Source: Pyrocephalus nanus
Taxonomy: Eukaryota; Chordata; Aves; Passeriformes; Tyrannidae
Reading direction: 5' to 3'
Assembly (NCBI GenBank): GCA_038380795.1
Contig: CM076260.1
Coordinates: forward strand, 6,712,033 to 6,776,032
Length of the DNA stretch: 64,000 bases
Shown: positions 33,301-45,800 of the stretch, one piece after another
Layout of the letters: every line of letters starts with the position of its first letter
Position numbering within the stretch: position 1 is the first letter of the stretch
The notes under the pieces: model-generated
What the model saw: the letters and a program-made list of their open reading frames with translations, nothing else
Databases searched by the model: none
Told to the model about the DNA's origin: nothing
Position numbers and translations under genes: made by a program

Positions 33301-36300
33301 ACTTCTGCTGTTTAAGTTTTCTTCGTCTTTAGTCCACTGAGCATCACAGATCCATTTTGATTAAAATCCAAGGAAGGAAAACAGTGACCCCATCACAATC
33401 CAGAGCAGGATTTAAGGTGTGTCTAAGGCTATGATTAATCCAAATCTTCCTTCCCTGATCTGGTCCTTTACAAAGATCTTAGCTTTTTTACTAATAATAT
33501 AAAATGTAGTAAATGGAGAGCTGATCTTGAATTAAGGAATCTTACAAAAATGAAGACTCCTTTCCTGCAGCCACGCAGGCTTTTCTATACATTAAAAAGG
33601 AGTTAAGCCCAGAGATAACACTACAGGCATGCAAAGGAAAGAAAGAGAGATGAATAAAGCAGAGTTTAAAGGAAGTCACACCACATGCAAATAACCAAAT
33701 CTGTAAGTGATGCTCTGAAGGGAGGAAAAGCTCTCTAAAACTGTCTCAAAAGAAGAAAGGAGGCCAAGCTTCGACTATTTTTACATAGTGTCAATTTGCA
33801 GCTCATCAGCAGGACAGCGCAAGGGAGGATTATGCAACTCCTTCAGGATGGTTATCCTGTGAGGAATGTAATTAGAAGGGCTCTGCTCTAAAAGCATGTC
33901 AGTCTTGAGAGGTTTTCTCAAACGAAGACAGCTACTACTCATCCTGAAAATCGGTCAGGGTCCCGACATAAAAAAAAAAAAAAAAGGAAAGAGTAACAAA
34001 GTGAAGGTGTCCATGTAGCACGTTTTTTATCCCTCTCTTTTCCTTATGAGAATGGCAAGGGCAGTCGAAGAAAAGGCAACCCTCCCCTCACCATAGGGTA
34101 CCAATGAAGGGCAAATAGTCAACAGTGCAGACAGTGGTCGTATCATCACTTTACTGACAGCAGTGGGATCAAAAGAACAGGAATTCATAGTAACAGCTGG
34201 AAAAAGACCAAATATATGGGAGGAGAGCGGTGTTCCCCCTTTAAAGAGGGAGGGTTTTGTGCACCGTAGGTCTGCATATCCTATAGCTATGGATTGTTGA
34301 AACACAACCAAGGTTTTGTTTGCATTCATATGGTAACTGATTTGATAACAAAGTGTTCTCTGAGTGGTTATGCAGTAAATAACTACACTGAAATCAGGTG
34401 GCAGGTTGGGATTGCAAAACCAGAAGCAAAAATGGCTTAGTGGGCACGTGCTTCTTGCCGCATTCAGGTACCAGAGCACCTGAAAAAGTGGTCAAGTTGT
34501 TCTTCTCAAGACAGTCCAAGGGCTAATACCATTAGGAGAAGATCTGTGATGCATCCATCCTCCCAAATGCTAGACTGAAATCACAAAGCACGCAGTTCAA
34601 CTGCAGGTGTGTAATGTTTTGTTTAATTTTTCAGTCACTGAAAATAAAAGTAAGTACAAAAAAAAGAAGTTTTTTTTACTCTTATTATTCAAATGTGGAT
34701 ACATTTTCAAGCTGAAATGTTTAAGGCCATTATTCTGTTCTGTGTGTTGTTGCTTTTGATCATGGTAATAAAAGAAGTAATCTAATCAAGTTATTTATTA
34801 CTGTAAACAGACCACAGCATGGTAACTGTCCCTATTCATTCATGAAGGTGCTCAGTATATAAACTTAATGTTCATGAACAGCAGCTCTGTCAACACAATA
34901 GATGGTCTTGCTATCAACCCATAAACTGTGCAGGATTCCAGCAACAGACTTCTATGTGCTTTACTGGCTCAATAATAAAAGACATCCTCTTTGGAAAAGG
35001 GAAATCAGAAGGAATCTGATCATCTGTGCACTGACTTGCATATGCTGCTTAATGATAATTTTTCAACCATGTTTCAGTGATGAAGCGCCTTCTCAAACAA
35101 TGGGAACAGAAGTACAGCCAGTGTCATAGTACCATGTTGTTTATCTACAAGAAGTGACTCCAGTATTTATTTTCATTGGTGAAGCCAAGCAGGCTGACCA
35201 GTCTCCTTTCCTCTTTACTACCCCTTGTGCATAAACATAATCTCTTGTCTCATACACTCTGCATCCGGCTACTCAAGTAACACACAGGCAGATGCTCCAT
35301 GGAAAGCAGGCAGCATCATCAGCCTTCCCCTCCAGAGGCACACCAGCTTTCCTATTGTGAAAGCACAAGCTGTTTAGTTCTACAGAAGGAGCATAGTTAT
35401 GGACTAATGCTCATTTTCCCATCTAAGTTCCAGCCCAGATGCCAAAATTAATCACAAATCTATTTATTTTGACCTGACCCTGGCTAGGCCCATTCACAGA
35501 TAGTGTAGAATTAACAAACCTATCCTTAGTAATATGTTAGGGTGCTGTAGTTCAATACACTGTTTCAGACACTTGCTGTCCAGAGTCACCAGACCCTTTC
35601 TGACTCTGCTGTCAGTGGACAGAAGAAATCACAAGTTTCCTACTGACAACTGCTACCAACAGGTTGAATATGTCCCACGTGGCAGTGACACAAACAAGCC
35701 CTTTAACACACAGTGGCCCCAGAGCAAAGATAAGAGCCAAAACTTCCTGAGGGTCTGAAAGGCTCTGAAGTTATTAAGTTCCAGAGGGTTTTGTACAGCT
35801 AGGAAATAGTCATCTGTTTTTTAAAGCAGAACAGGGAAGGCCCTGAGGAATTTGCTAACTTAGGAAAGAAACACCCACACCCACAGCCTGTTTTAGATCC
35901 AAAGCAATGCACTAATGAAGATCCTGAAACTCAGAGTCCCCCTCAGAATTTAATTTTAGCATCTTAGCTACTGTCTTATTTCAAAAATAAAAACTCTAAG
36001 AAAAGAAAATCAAACATCACCCACTCCCTTTACTACATCTATGTCAGAACTCCCACTCATCTCCCTTCCCCTTGGCTCCAAGCTTTTCCATTTCCTGATT
36101 CAAGTCAGAGGCAAGGGAATTTCCCATTTTCACCTGCATATTACATTTTAAAGATGTGAAATGTCTAGAAATGAGCAGCAGCACAAAGCCTTAAGCTTAA
36201 AGTCAGATACAGGACCTAAACTGAACACTTTAAGCTCATCTCTATGCCAGGGACAAGATGTGACATCTAGTTCACCTGATTGGTTCAGATGGTTTACGTA

Positions 36301-37849
36301 CATATTTGCATTGCTTTGTCAACTACTCCTTCTAAATATGTACTGGATTCCTGGATAGAATTAAAGGAGTGATGAAGGAAGATCTTGAAATGGTCCAAAA
36401 GAAGATCTTTATCAATTTGATGCAGGTTCCTGGCTCTGACAGCACTGATGAGTGGGTAGACTGGATTGTTCATTGCTCCTCTGATTACATATGACATCAT
36501 AGATGCCTGATTTCATCTTAGATGTCATGTGACATCACCTAAAAAAAAAAAAATCATATATACCTATAGAAAGCTCCAAGCCAGTTTCCTCCTAACAAAA
36601 CATAACATGACACACAGAGAAGAAACCTGATGGAGGATGAACGAGGGAACAAACCTCTCCAGGCAGATGTTGGTCTCAGTGAGCTGATGGAAATTACTCA
36701 GAGATCGGCAGTGCTTAGGGTTGGACAAGGACTGAGCAGCTGCTCTGGAAGAGCTTTAGTATTGAAACAAAATATGTTCCACTGCAATCCAGTCTTCTCT
36801 TGTTGCATTCATCCATGGAGTAATTTAGTCTTTGCCCGCCTCCCAGCTGGAGGAGATTTTCTCTTCCTCTTGATAAGAGGGGTTTGAGGGTAACATCTGA
36901 TAGAGTCCTATCAAACAGATCCTGTCAGACTGTATGGTGTGGGCTAGAGAAAGCAGGAGGAAGGCAGAAGATAAATCTATCTATGCATAGATGTATTGAA
37001 AGATGCATATGTAAGAGACACATCTATTAGGTAGTAATAATTTCAGAAGTATTCTGGGCTTCTTTCCTCTTGCATGAAAAATTATGTATTAGTAATGAAA
37101 TAGTGTATACCTTAACCATATCCCCCCACAAACACATTTAATTGGCTGTTGCTTTAAATTTTAAATACTAAAGTGAAAGACTTAAGACCTATTTCTCAGC
37201 CAAAATAAATTGTCTTAAGCTTGCCTTTATTTTAGTGGGGTAACTGTCAATCTTTGTTTTTGCTCCTTGGAATACAACTTTCTCTTCACAGCTGCAAAAA
37301 TAAGGCTATAGGAACACAAACATAGCAAGGCAAGACCAAACTGCATCTAGAACAATCCAGTGTTTCTCGTTAAGATGCTTAGTGAACATCTAAAATAGCA
37401 GAGGCAGAGTAGTTACTCCCGTACTCCTAGGAATCATCTGTCTGATTTCTTTTAGGGATTTTCTGAGCTCACAAGAGCCCTCCTGTTATAACATTTAATA
37501 GTTTTTCATGGCCATCTCTCCTTGCTACAATTTTTTCCTGATTCAATAATTTTTAACCCATGTAAGGCCATTTTTTGGCATCCCAATTGTTCTCCAACAG
37601 TGAGACCCATGGTTTTATTAGGCATTAGGTGAAAAAACACTCATTGTTACTTCAGTAGGCTTTCCTTAGTTCTTCTGAAATAAAAATAATGAGGAGTTTT
37701 TTTGAGTTCCACTTTTTCATAGCACTCATTATTCCAGATTCCTCCATCATATTTTACTGTCAAACATTTCTTCTTCAAGCTTATGCATCTTCACTCTTTT
37801 TCATTCTCCTTGCATAACAGTTTTTTTGTGTTTCTAAGCATCCTCATGC
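30375..37849. other. Unannotated AT-rich DNA
   Basis: About 7.5 kb with no recognised gene or interspersed repeat. The 150-codon minus-strand frame at 34027-34479 is the longest non-repetitive open frame in the window but has no domain, signal peptide or splice context that I recognise. An A16 run lies at 33970-33985 just beside it. The remainder is stop-rich. Confidence 0.5.
33970..33985. repeat. Poly(A) run, 16 bases
   Basis: Uninterrupted A16 between CCCGACAT and GGAAAG. Confidence 0.9.
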
Positions 37850-38020
37850 CCCATCTTTCTACTGTTTCTATGCCTAAACAGCTCCTTTTCAAGATGGGTT
37901 CATTGGTATTCAGGATGTGGGCAAGGCATAGATTTATACAGTGGCATAATGATCAGTTCTGATTCTTTCTTCATTACTTTTCTAATGCGTCCTAATATTT
38001 TATTTACTTTTTTGACTGTT
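37850..38020 (-). mobile_element. Old LINE (CR1/L3-like) ORF2 fragment
   Basis: On the minus strand the frame at 37900-38094 ends in VKKVNKILGRIRKVMKKE followed by IIMPLYKSMPCPHPEYQ. This matches the C-terminal part of CR1-clade reverse transcriptases, whose pattern is KAN.iLG.I.R followed by LPLYKSLVRPHLEYC. The usual Cys after the final Tyr is replaced and the downstream part (THLEKEL-like) is shifted, so the copy is decayed. No 3' UTR was recognised. Edges are approximate. It belongs to an older LINE layer than the CR1 tails. Confidence 0.65.
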
Positions 38021-41000
38021 GCCAAGTATTTCGATGAGGTTTCCAGAGAACTGTAAATATTCAGCTGCAAAGTTGTTGTAAAGTATTTTTGCACATACAG
38101 TCCTTGATCTAGTTTTGTTAAATTTTAACTCACTTGATATTAGTAGGGCAATTTCAGAGATATACTGGCATAACAGACAAGCCTCTGAAGAAATGCTATA
38201 AATGCTCCTGAGATGAAGAGTGTCATGTGAATGTGCTTCATTTAAACTAGGTGAAGGCAATTTAAAGAAAAAGAAATTTTTGCTCTGACTCTGGAATAAG
38301 GTCTTGAAAGTATCCTTGTATACAAGAAGATAGTTCTTGCTACTGCAGGCTCCAGTACTTTCTTGCTCAAACATCTCACTGAAGAATGAAGCAGTTTTAT
38401 TACAAAAGTGAGAAGAGATGAAAGAGGATACATCCCTGCCATGTTCAGCACAGATGAAAAGATAGTCCTTGTTGCAAGGAACTTCTGATCTAATTAATAC
38501 AGAAAGAAGCAGAAAGATGAGAACAGGAACAATGGCAACACAAACAAATCAATAAAATGGTATTTTGTCAGGAGAAAAGGCTGGAATTTTACAGGGAGAA
38601 CAAAACTCTAGCAGGAACATGGCAATGGAAAGGAGGTGAAATGCAGGAGCACAAAGAAACTCTGAGAGACTGGGGTCAGGATAGACTGAAGTGAAAGCCA
38701 GTGTGAGAAAGGGTTCTGGATTTCACAGCTGAGAGGGAAGAGAGTGTGGGGGCTATGAGCAGGGTATCACTATAGTCTGCACTGCCATGGAGCCAAGAAA
38801 GGGCTGCTGTAATCAAGACCCCTTAAAACTGTGGGGCCACTGAAGCTTAGAGGGGCAAAGAACGTGTGTCCTGCATCCCCTGAGACTGTTTAACCTCAAA
38901 AGGCAGATAAGCAACATCTCCTCTGATACCACAGCCAATACACTTGATGAACAGAGACAAGAAGCTGCAGTGCTGAAGGGATTTATTGTTATTCCCCTTT
39001 GTTTCCTTGTCCCTGGCAGAGATGCAAAGCGTGTGCACTGTTCCTGATCCTGCCTTCCCAGAGAGTGGGAGGAAAAGGATTATTCTGCGGCACTGAGCAA
39101 CAACAGTTGTTGCTGCGGCAGGAGGAAACCATGGGTCACACCTTCCCAGTCGATATCAAGTTTTCTTCTAGTCTAATTCTGCCTATTTATCCCCCCAGCA
39201 AGGCTAGAGAAGGCTTTTAAAGGAAAACAGTTCATCAGATGAGCATATTTTGAGGACGGGAGGGTATCTACACTCAATTTTCTGAATGTTTGCATGTCAC
39301 AGTGCTGCCTGGTGTAGATCCAGAAGCTCCAGGAGAAACATCTGGTTCCTCGGCAGTGCAGAATTCCTCAACATTTCAGAAGGAATGGGGCTGCTATTGC
39401 CCTGTGGGCAACAGAGTGCTGCTCTTCACTGCTCAGGGCTACTTTTAGCAACTCCTGAATGGTAAGAGAGCTTTTCAGAATCTGATCCCACCTTTGTACT
39501 ACAGAAAAGCCACCTCCCACCTGCTTTCCAGCACAGTTCAGCAGCCTCCTTGATTATCCATCAGGGCAGTCATTTAGCAAATTTCATGTCATGCTGACTA
39601 ACTGCATCCGGTACCACAAGTCATTTGGTAAAAAATAACCTGTGTTGTTGCAGTGTAGTCAAAGACAGAACATCTGGCTCATCAAGCCAAGCAAATAAGA
39701 TGCCAGCAAGATGGTGCACTCTCCATCTTCACCTCTTCAGCCTCTTCCTCTTGCAGTTTCCTAAAACATCTGAAACATCCCTGTTACGTGGAAAGAGTGA
39801 ATCAATGATTTAAAAGTCGGGGAAAACAGTTCAACTTGCTTTTATGCCTCTCTTTTCAGAAGCTTCCCCTTGTGAAGGCATGTGACCCTGGAGAAACAGT
39901 GAGTCAGTTTTAGCTTCCCTCCTCCTGTTCTATTCCCTGTGCTTAGGAACCTGTACTTTGGCTTGTACCTATATACATGCATTTGTTTTTTGGTGAAGTA
40001 CAGAGCACAGGCACACCACAAGGCTATGTTGAATTCAGTTCACAACCTCTTTATTTCCTTTTCTGCCTTCATTAATTGATTTTTCCTTCTTCTTCTAAAC
40101 CTAATCCACTGACCCTGTGAAAAGAGCTTTTTATTTCTCTCCCCCACCCATGACTCCACCTTATTTACATCTTTTATCTGTTTTACTATGGGTAATATTA
40201 AAGGGCAGGCAAAGAAGGCAGAGGAATATGTGGAAATGATCAGTGTGGTCTTTTTTTTTCCTATGGGCATAGAGTTATTTGGAAACCATCTTGAGTTTTG
40301 CAAGCTATTTGTTGCCATAAGGATTAGCTCTTCTCCAGACCCTTTCCTCCAAGGATATGAAATTGTTCTACAAATGTCAATTAATTAAGCAGTCTCTATG
40401 CAGAATGTTTCATAATACTAATTTTAAAATGAGAAAACTGGAGCAGTTGCTGTTTATTGCCAGCTAATGGTAAAATTATTAATAGACCCTTGGAGGCTCC
40501 CAGTCCTTATGCTTTAATGGATTGCATCCATCTCCATTATTTGAAATGGGACATTTTTTACACCATATTTAAAAGGACTTCTTCCCTTCCTTTTTCAGTA
40601 CAGTAGAAACATATCCTTTTTCCTCATAGCAACATCATGTAGGTGCAGTTCCCCTCGTGAGTGGAAGGGAACCTCTTTCATACCCCAAATGAATCCATCA
40701 TTAGCCTTTTTCACCATTCTTTTTCCAAGGCCTTTCCAGTTACCAGACAAGCCAGAACCATGAGGTGTTAAAAATCAGACCAGGGAAATAAGTGCATTAA
40801 AATCCCAAGTTTATGAATGAATTGCCTTTTGCCAGTCTGTGGTGTCAGGTGTCCTCCTATGCAGAGAAAAGAAAATCTCATAAACAAAAATATTTGTACA
40901 ACATATCTGAAATCACAGTGGAGATTTTCCTTGGTTCAGGAAATACAAACCTAATAATAATAATTCCTTCCTTGACAAGTGATTTAACCATCCTGGTATC

Positions 41001-41061
41001 ACACTTCCATCCTCACTCTGAAGAGTTCCACCTGATTTTCCCTGTGTGTAGGGAATCTCCT
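38021..41061. other. Unannotated DNA
   Basis: No gene or interspersed repeat recognised. The section 38590-39120 is somewhat richer in G and A. Open frames are below 125 codons, with the longest (minus strand, 38000-38374) overlapping the LINE fragment. Confidence 0.5.
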
Positions 41062-41150
41062 TGAATCATAAAATATCTTAAGCTGGAAGGGACCCACAAG
41101 GGTTGTGAAGTCCAGCTCCTGGCCCTGCACAGAACAACCCCAAGATTCTC
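41062..41150 (-). mobile_element. CR1-like LINE 3' end fragment
   Basis: Plus-strand reading is the complement of a CR1 tail: 'TTGAATCATAAAATATCTTA', 'AGCTGGAAGGGACCCACAAG', 'GTCCAGCTCCTGGCCCTGCA' and 'CAGAACAACCCCAAGATTC'. The 'CTGGCCCTGCACAG' block marks a subfamily different from the 'CTGCCATGGGCAGG' type. The element at 55500 belongs to the same group. Confidence 0.85.
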
Positions 41151-42367
41151 AAGCTGAGCAAGTATTAAAGGGAATGGGATCTGGACAGACTGTGTCTTCT
41201 GTCAGGCCTATTACTCTGAGTTTCTTCTTTTTAATAAAAATTTTGGCATAAATGGAAGGATAGTATATTTGATGCTATCTTAAGGGAGGATGAGATCTAA
41301 TTAGCTTTCTTACTCAGATCTAGGGATGCAGAAGCACTTTTCTGTCTCCCTATATTTAGAGAGCTTTAATCTTTAATCTGCTTGATTTTAGATTAGCAAA
41401 AATGTTTTAATACATGTCGATTAATTTAATTTTCCTATGAAAAGAGAAGGAATAGCATCAGGAAGACAGAGCACATGTCTCTTTCCCAGATTCTCAGCTA
41501 TTTGAGCGCCTCCCAGTTCTGCTTACTGTGAAGCACATGTGGAACATACATGCTGCAGATATAGACTGTCACCACATACAGCCACCTAAAGCCTTTCATG
41601 TGTCTGGAATCAAATCCCTCAGCTAGCTGTGCTATCAATCTACCCTTTAAATTGTACTTGAGAGGAAGCAAAGGACCTGGGGAAGGATAGCAGGAACCTA
41701 GGCTGAACTACATAGCCTACAGCACCTTGTGGTCTAGTTCCTTTCTTTCATTTCATGTGCTTCAGTGCATAGTTTTTTAGGAAGTAACCACTGCCTTGAT
41801 ACATGAAAAATATAACTGTTCTAAACTTAAGCCACTCACACTTAATTTTTTTCTCATACACAGCATCTCTAAAAGCACTGCCACGGAAATGAGACCATTA
41901 GGACTGAGGCTGATGACAGAACACAGAACCTGTGCTCAAAACCACTGTCAAGGGAACATGGTTTTCAGCAGATTCCAGATGGTTGTGCTTAGAGCACTCT
42001 CCTTCTTTAGCTTCCAGGCAACCACTGGTGTGCATCACATCCAATGCCTTGCTTAGGCTGGCCCCTCCTCAATTGCACTTCTCACACCAGCAGTGGAGCA
42101 CTCTCAAATATTTGCCAGACTCCACTTGTACATCAATGACTGGCTTAAAAAAAATAAAGAACACAAAGAAACACAGTTTTATATTAAAAGCTTAATAGAA
42201 GCTGTTGCCTCAACCCAGTGTGTTTGAACATGAATAATCTCATACAAGAACAAATGGTGATGGTTTACAAGAGATCTTAAATTGGGATGATTTCAGCAAA
42301 GGCAGTGAGGATGCTTCCTGTGACTAGGCCTTGGTCTGTTACTGAGCACACGTTGCTCAATGCAGTT
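41151..42367. other. Unannotated DNA
   Basis: No gene or repeat recognised. Two overlapping frames at 41796-42195 have no domain. Confidence 0.5.
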
Positions 42368-42870
42368 CATAGAAAAATGGAATCACAGAATGGTTTGGGT
42401 TGGAAGCGGCCTTAAAGGTCTTCTCATTTCAACCCCTGTCATGGGCAGGGGCACCTTCCACTAGACCAGATTGCTCCAAGCCCCATCCAACCTGTCCTTG
42501 AACACTTCCAGGGATGGGGCAGCTTCTCTGGGCAGTCTGTTCCAGTGTCTCACTACCCCCACTGCAAAGAATTTCTTCTTAATATCTTTTCTAAACCTGC
42601 CTCTGTCCATTTGGAGCCATTACCCCTTTTCCTGTCACTCCATGTGTTGTGGTTTGATTCGGCCTCTGCCTCTCCAGGCAGTCATTGCCCACATTCTCCA
42701 CCAAAAATGTCATGGTTTTGCTCTGGGTCAATTTTTCTCACCCATGACACCATGCCCCTACTAAAAGGTCTCTCTCCATCTGTACTGGAAGGCTGCAATG
42801 AGGTCACTCCTAAGCCATCTCTTCTCCAGGCTGAACAATCCTAGTTCTCTCAGCCTTTCCTCACATATTC
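42368..42870 (-). mobile_element. CR1 LINE 3' end with a 105-bp insertion
   Basis: A CR1 tail read as its complement, reaching further 5' than most others here: 'ATGGTTTGGGTTGGAAGCGG', 'CATGGGCAGGGGCACCTTCC', 'CACTTCCAGGGATGGGGC', 'AAAGAATTTCTTCTTAATAT', 'CCTTTTCCTGTCACTCCATG', then after an interruption 'CTACTAAAAGGTCTCTCTCC' and 'TCTTCTCCAGGCTGAACAAT', fading near 42870. The interruption (42645-42749) is foreign to CR1 and is listed separately. Without it, the two CR1 halves abut at the position expected for the family. Confidence 0.93.
42645..42749. mobile_element. Small LTR-type insertion (TG...CA, 5-bp duplication)
   Basis: A 105-bp segment splits a CR1 copy. It begins TGTTGTGG and ends CCATGACA, so its ends are imperfect inverted repeats of TG...CA form. 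It is flanked on both sides by CCATG (42640-42644 and 42750-42754), a 5-bp target-site duplication. Inside it, a second LTR-like start, TGTCATGGTTTTGCTC, begins at 42708 and pairs exactly with the CCATGACA end over 8 bp. TG...CA ends plus a 5-bp duplication are hallmarks of integrase-mediated insertion by LTR retroelements. The size is far below a usual LTR, so this is probably a deleted solo LTR. There is no coding sequence. Confidence 0.6.
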
Positions 42871-45800
42871 TGTTGCTAGATGCTGATACTGCACAGTGGT
42901 GTCTCCAAAGGTATTGATTTTATTCTATTAAATGTGGACACTTACACTCACAGCTGTTACCCCAGGATTCCTTCATATTCAAATGAGAGAAATAAGCATA
43001 TTTAGGAGAGAATTTATCTCATCAGATTTTGCTGATGTCTAAAATAGCTCAAATGAAACGCAAACTAAAAGAACCCATCTTTTTCCATTGATTAAAGAGG
43101 AAGCCTGAGGGGTTAGATCAGATATAAATGTCAGCATTATAGGCAGTAAGATAGGTGAGATGAATCCCAAATTAACTTACTAGTTAGATATGATGGGCAA
43201 AGATGAAAAAAAAAGAGAAAACTAAGATATTCATGAATAGATATAGAGATAAACATTGTCAGACCAGAAGTGGACCTCAAATCCATCCCATTTAAGTTCA
43301 GCTTCCAATTAATTCTTGTAAGCACAAGAGTGCATTATAAAATTCAGCACATGATTTCATACATAGAGATAAAATTTTCTACATACTTAATTTATATTTT
43401 AAATTAAGCCTGTTTCTTGACCCAGTGAGTTTCTGTTCATGGAGGTCAGCACAACTGTTGTTTTGAGATCTGTTAATCAGGGAAGCACATAGATAAATAA
43501 GCATATCCTGACTTTAATTCAGTGAATAAGAATTCTTTCATTTCTCAGTTTTTACATCCTTACTACCCTTGAGACTATTAATATAATTGCTCTTTTCAAG
43601 GACTAATTCAAAAATTAAAATTTTACTGGCAACCTATATCACTGGTTGGATTAGCTGAGTAATTGTAGCAGTGAATGTCTGAGATGACACAGGATACAGT
43701 GACTCACTCCCATCCAGGAATATGAAGAATGATTGTGCCACTAAATAAATAATGACCTTGGCTTTTCCTCAGGTGACAGTTATCACTGAGATAATGAATA
43801 TTGATAGTCATTAAGATAGATGTGTTTATATATAAATTTAATCTGCTGGCATACTTTAAAAAAATATACCATGAAAAATTTGAGTTGAGATTTTGCAATG
43901 AAGAGCAGGGACGTTTGGCCAAAATACTGCCTTATCCAAGAGAGGTTTGCAGCATGGAAGTAGAAAATCATTGTTTCCTAACCCACTTAAGGTGTATCTG
44001 TAAACTAAACAATATGGAGAGACAATATGGAGAGACATTCTCTGGCCATAAGGCCAATTGACATGTTCTGTCCTCATCCATAGAGCTAAGCTTTCTTAGC
44101 ATCCAAACCATCATCCAGCTGGCCTTTCTGAAATGGTCCCTGTTCCAAGTCCCAGGAATTGTCTGGGAATTCTTTTAAATAATTCTGGCTTGTTGAATCA
44201 AAACGCTGGAAGAGGCTGCTCTGACCATTCCACTGTTGCCTAAAATCAGGAGAAAAAACTCACTGGGCCATTAGTAGAGATAGGATAGAGAGCAGGTCTT
44301 TTAATGAAGACCTTCTGGCCCTGGAGTACAAAGGTGCTCTCCTACATACAGAATTCTTACACTTTTTTATCTAATCTAAATATCATATCCAATGGGGGCA
44401 TCCAATCCTAAGACCCCTTTTGCCCTGGTACCACCCTCAGAACTGCCCCACTCGTGCCCCTCCAAGGGCCTTGAGCCTTCTATTTTGTTTGGTCTGCCAT
44501 ATCCCTTGCTATTCCAGTCCAGGTGCATGTCCCAACAGAATGTTCTTGCTAAAAATCTAGTGTCTTGAAAAGACAGGTAAAAAAAGATTGAATGGAAGGT
44601 TCAGGAATGTTACACACAAACTGTGAGAAAGTAACAGTCTAAAGAGAAGGAAAACTCCAGCTGCATTAAAATCCACAAAAAAGCTAAAATTCCTAAAAAT
44701 TCAAAGGCATCACATGCTACAACTGATCTGTGGATTCTGTGTCTTAGCACTGCTCAAACTACTGGTACAGGTAAAATTCACTTGTTTAACTGTTTGGCCT
44801 GTATGTCTCATGTACCTCAATCAGATACTTAGATTCTTCTAATTAGTTTTTTTGGGTTTTCTGTCCCCCAACTCTTTTTAATGAACTACAGTCATCGTGT
44901 TGCCACTAGTGTGGTATCTACTGATTAAAAGCACCAGAATAAAACCCAAGTCAGTCTTATACACGGAGGCTCCAGCATCATCACAGTGACAGGAGGCATT
45001 TCCAGACCTAGGAAGCCTCTTTCCCAAGAAGTGAGAAAAGGACAATAACCCATCAGATCACACACTGGATGCCACATCAGCCATGAGATAAATGATGGGC
45101 TGCATTGCACCTGTTACTGGTGTGGGTGTTGGTCTGCTTGGAACATATTCCAAATCTGTCTGCCAGGGGTGAAATAGCAGCTGGAGACCCCGGATCCAGA
45201 GAGGAAATACAGGCTATGTGACTCATGATGAAGTAATTAATTATATTTTGTTTCCCCAAAGGATCAAACTGGTGGTTTTGGTTGTGGTCTTTTATATCTT
45301 GTCTTTCAAGTGACTTTTACATATTGCTTAGCATACAAAGATAGATATTACTTCAGCTGTGAGACTCAAACCCCAAATAAGTTTACTGGTATTTTTACAT
45401 TTAAGTTCAGTTGCTTATCCTTCATTTGTACTCAGTTTGATTTTACCTACTGCAGAAATTCTTCATTTGGGTTTCTTTTTCTATTTTTTTTTTCCCAGAG
45501 TGAACATTAACATTATCTGTTGCAATAACTGCCCTTTCAGCCACCTTGTCACAGCTGACTATGCGCTTGTGAGGCCAGTCAGAAATCCACAGCATATTCT
45601 CTCCTTCCAACTCCATTAAGTACAGGTGCAAAGATGATTTTGCAGAGAAGGCTTTATGTGGGAATTCAAAATGAGACCACTATCTCATGATGCAGGATGA
45701 CCAGTGAGCTTTCTAAGATGCTACAGTCCCAAAGGCAGTTTAATCACAACTTTGCTCTGTACCATGAAATGCAATTATTTTATAGCTAACCAATTTCAGA

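Noticed and set aside
34027..34479. 150-codon minus-strand open frame
   Set aside because: It is the longest non-repetitive frame, but shows no recognisable domain, no signal peptide, no convincing splice sites and no codon pattern I can distinguish from chance in 64 kb.
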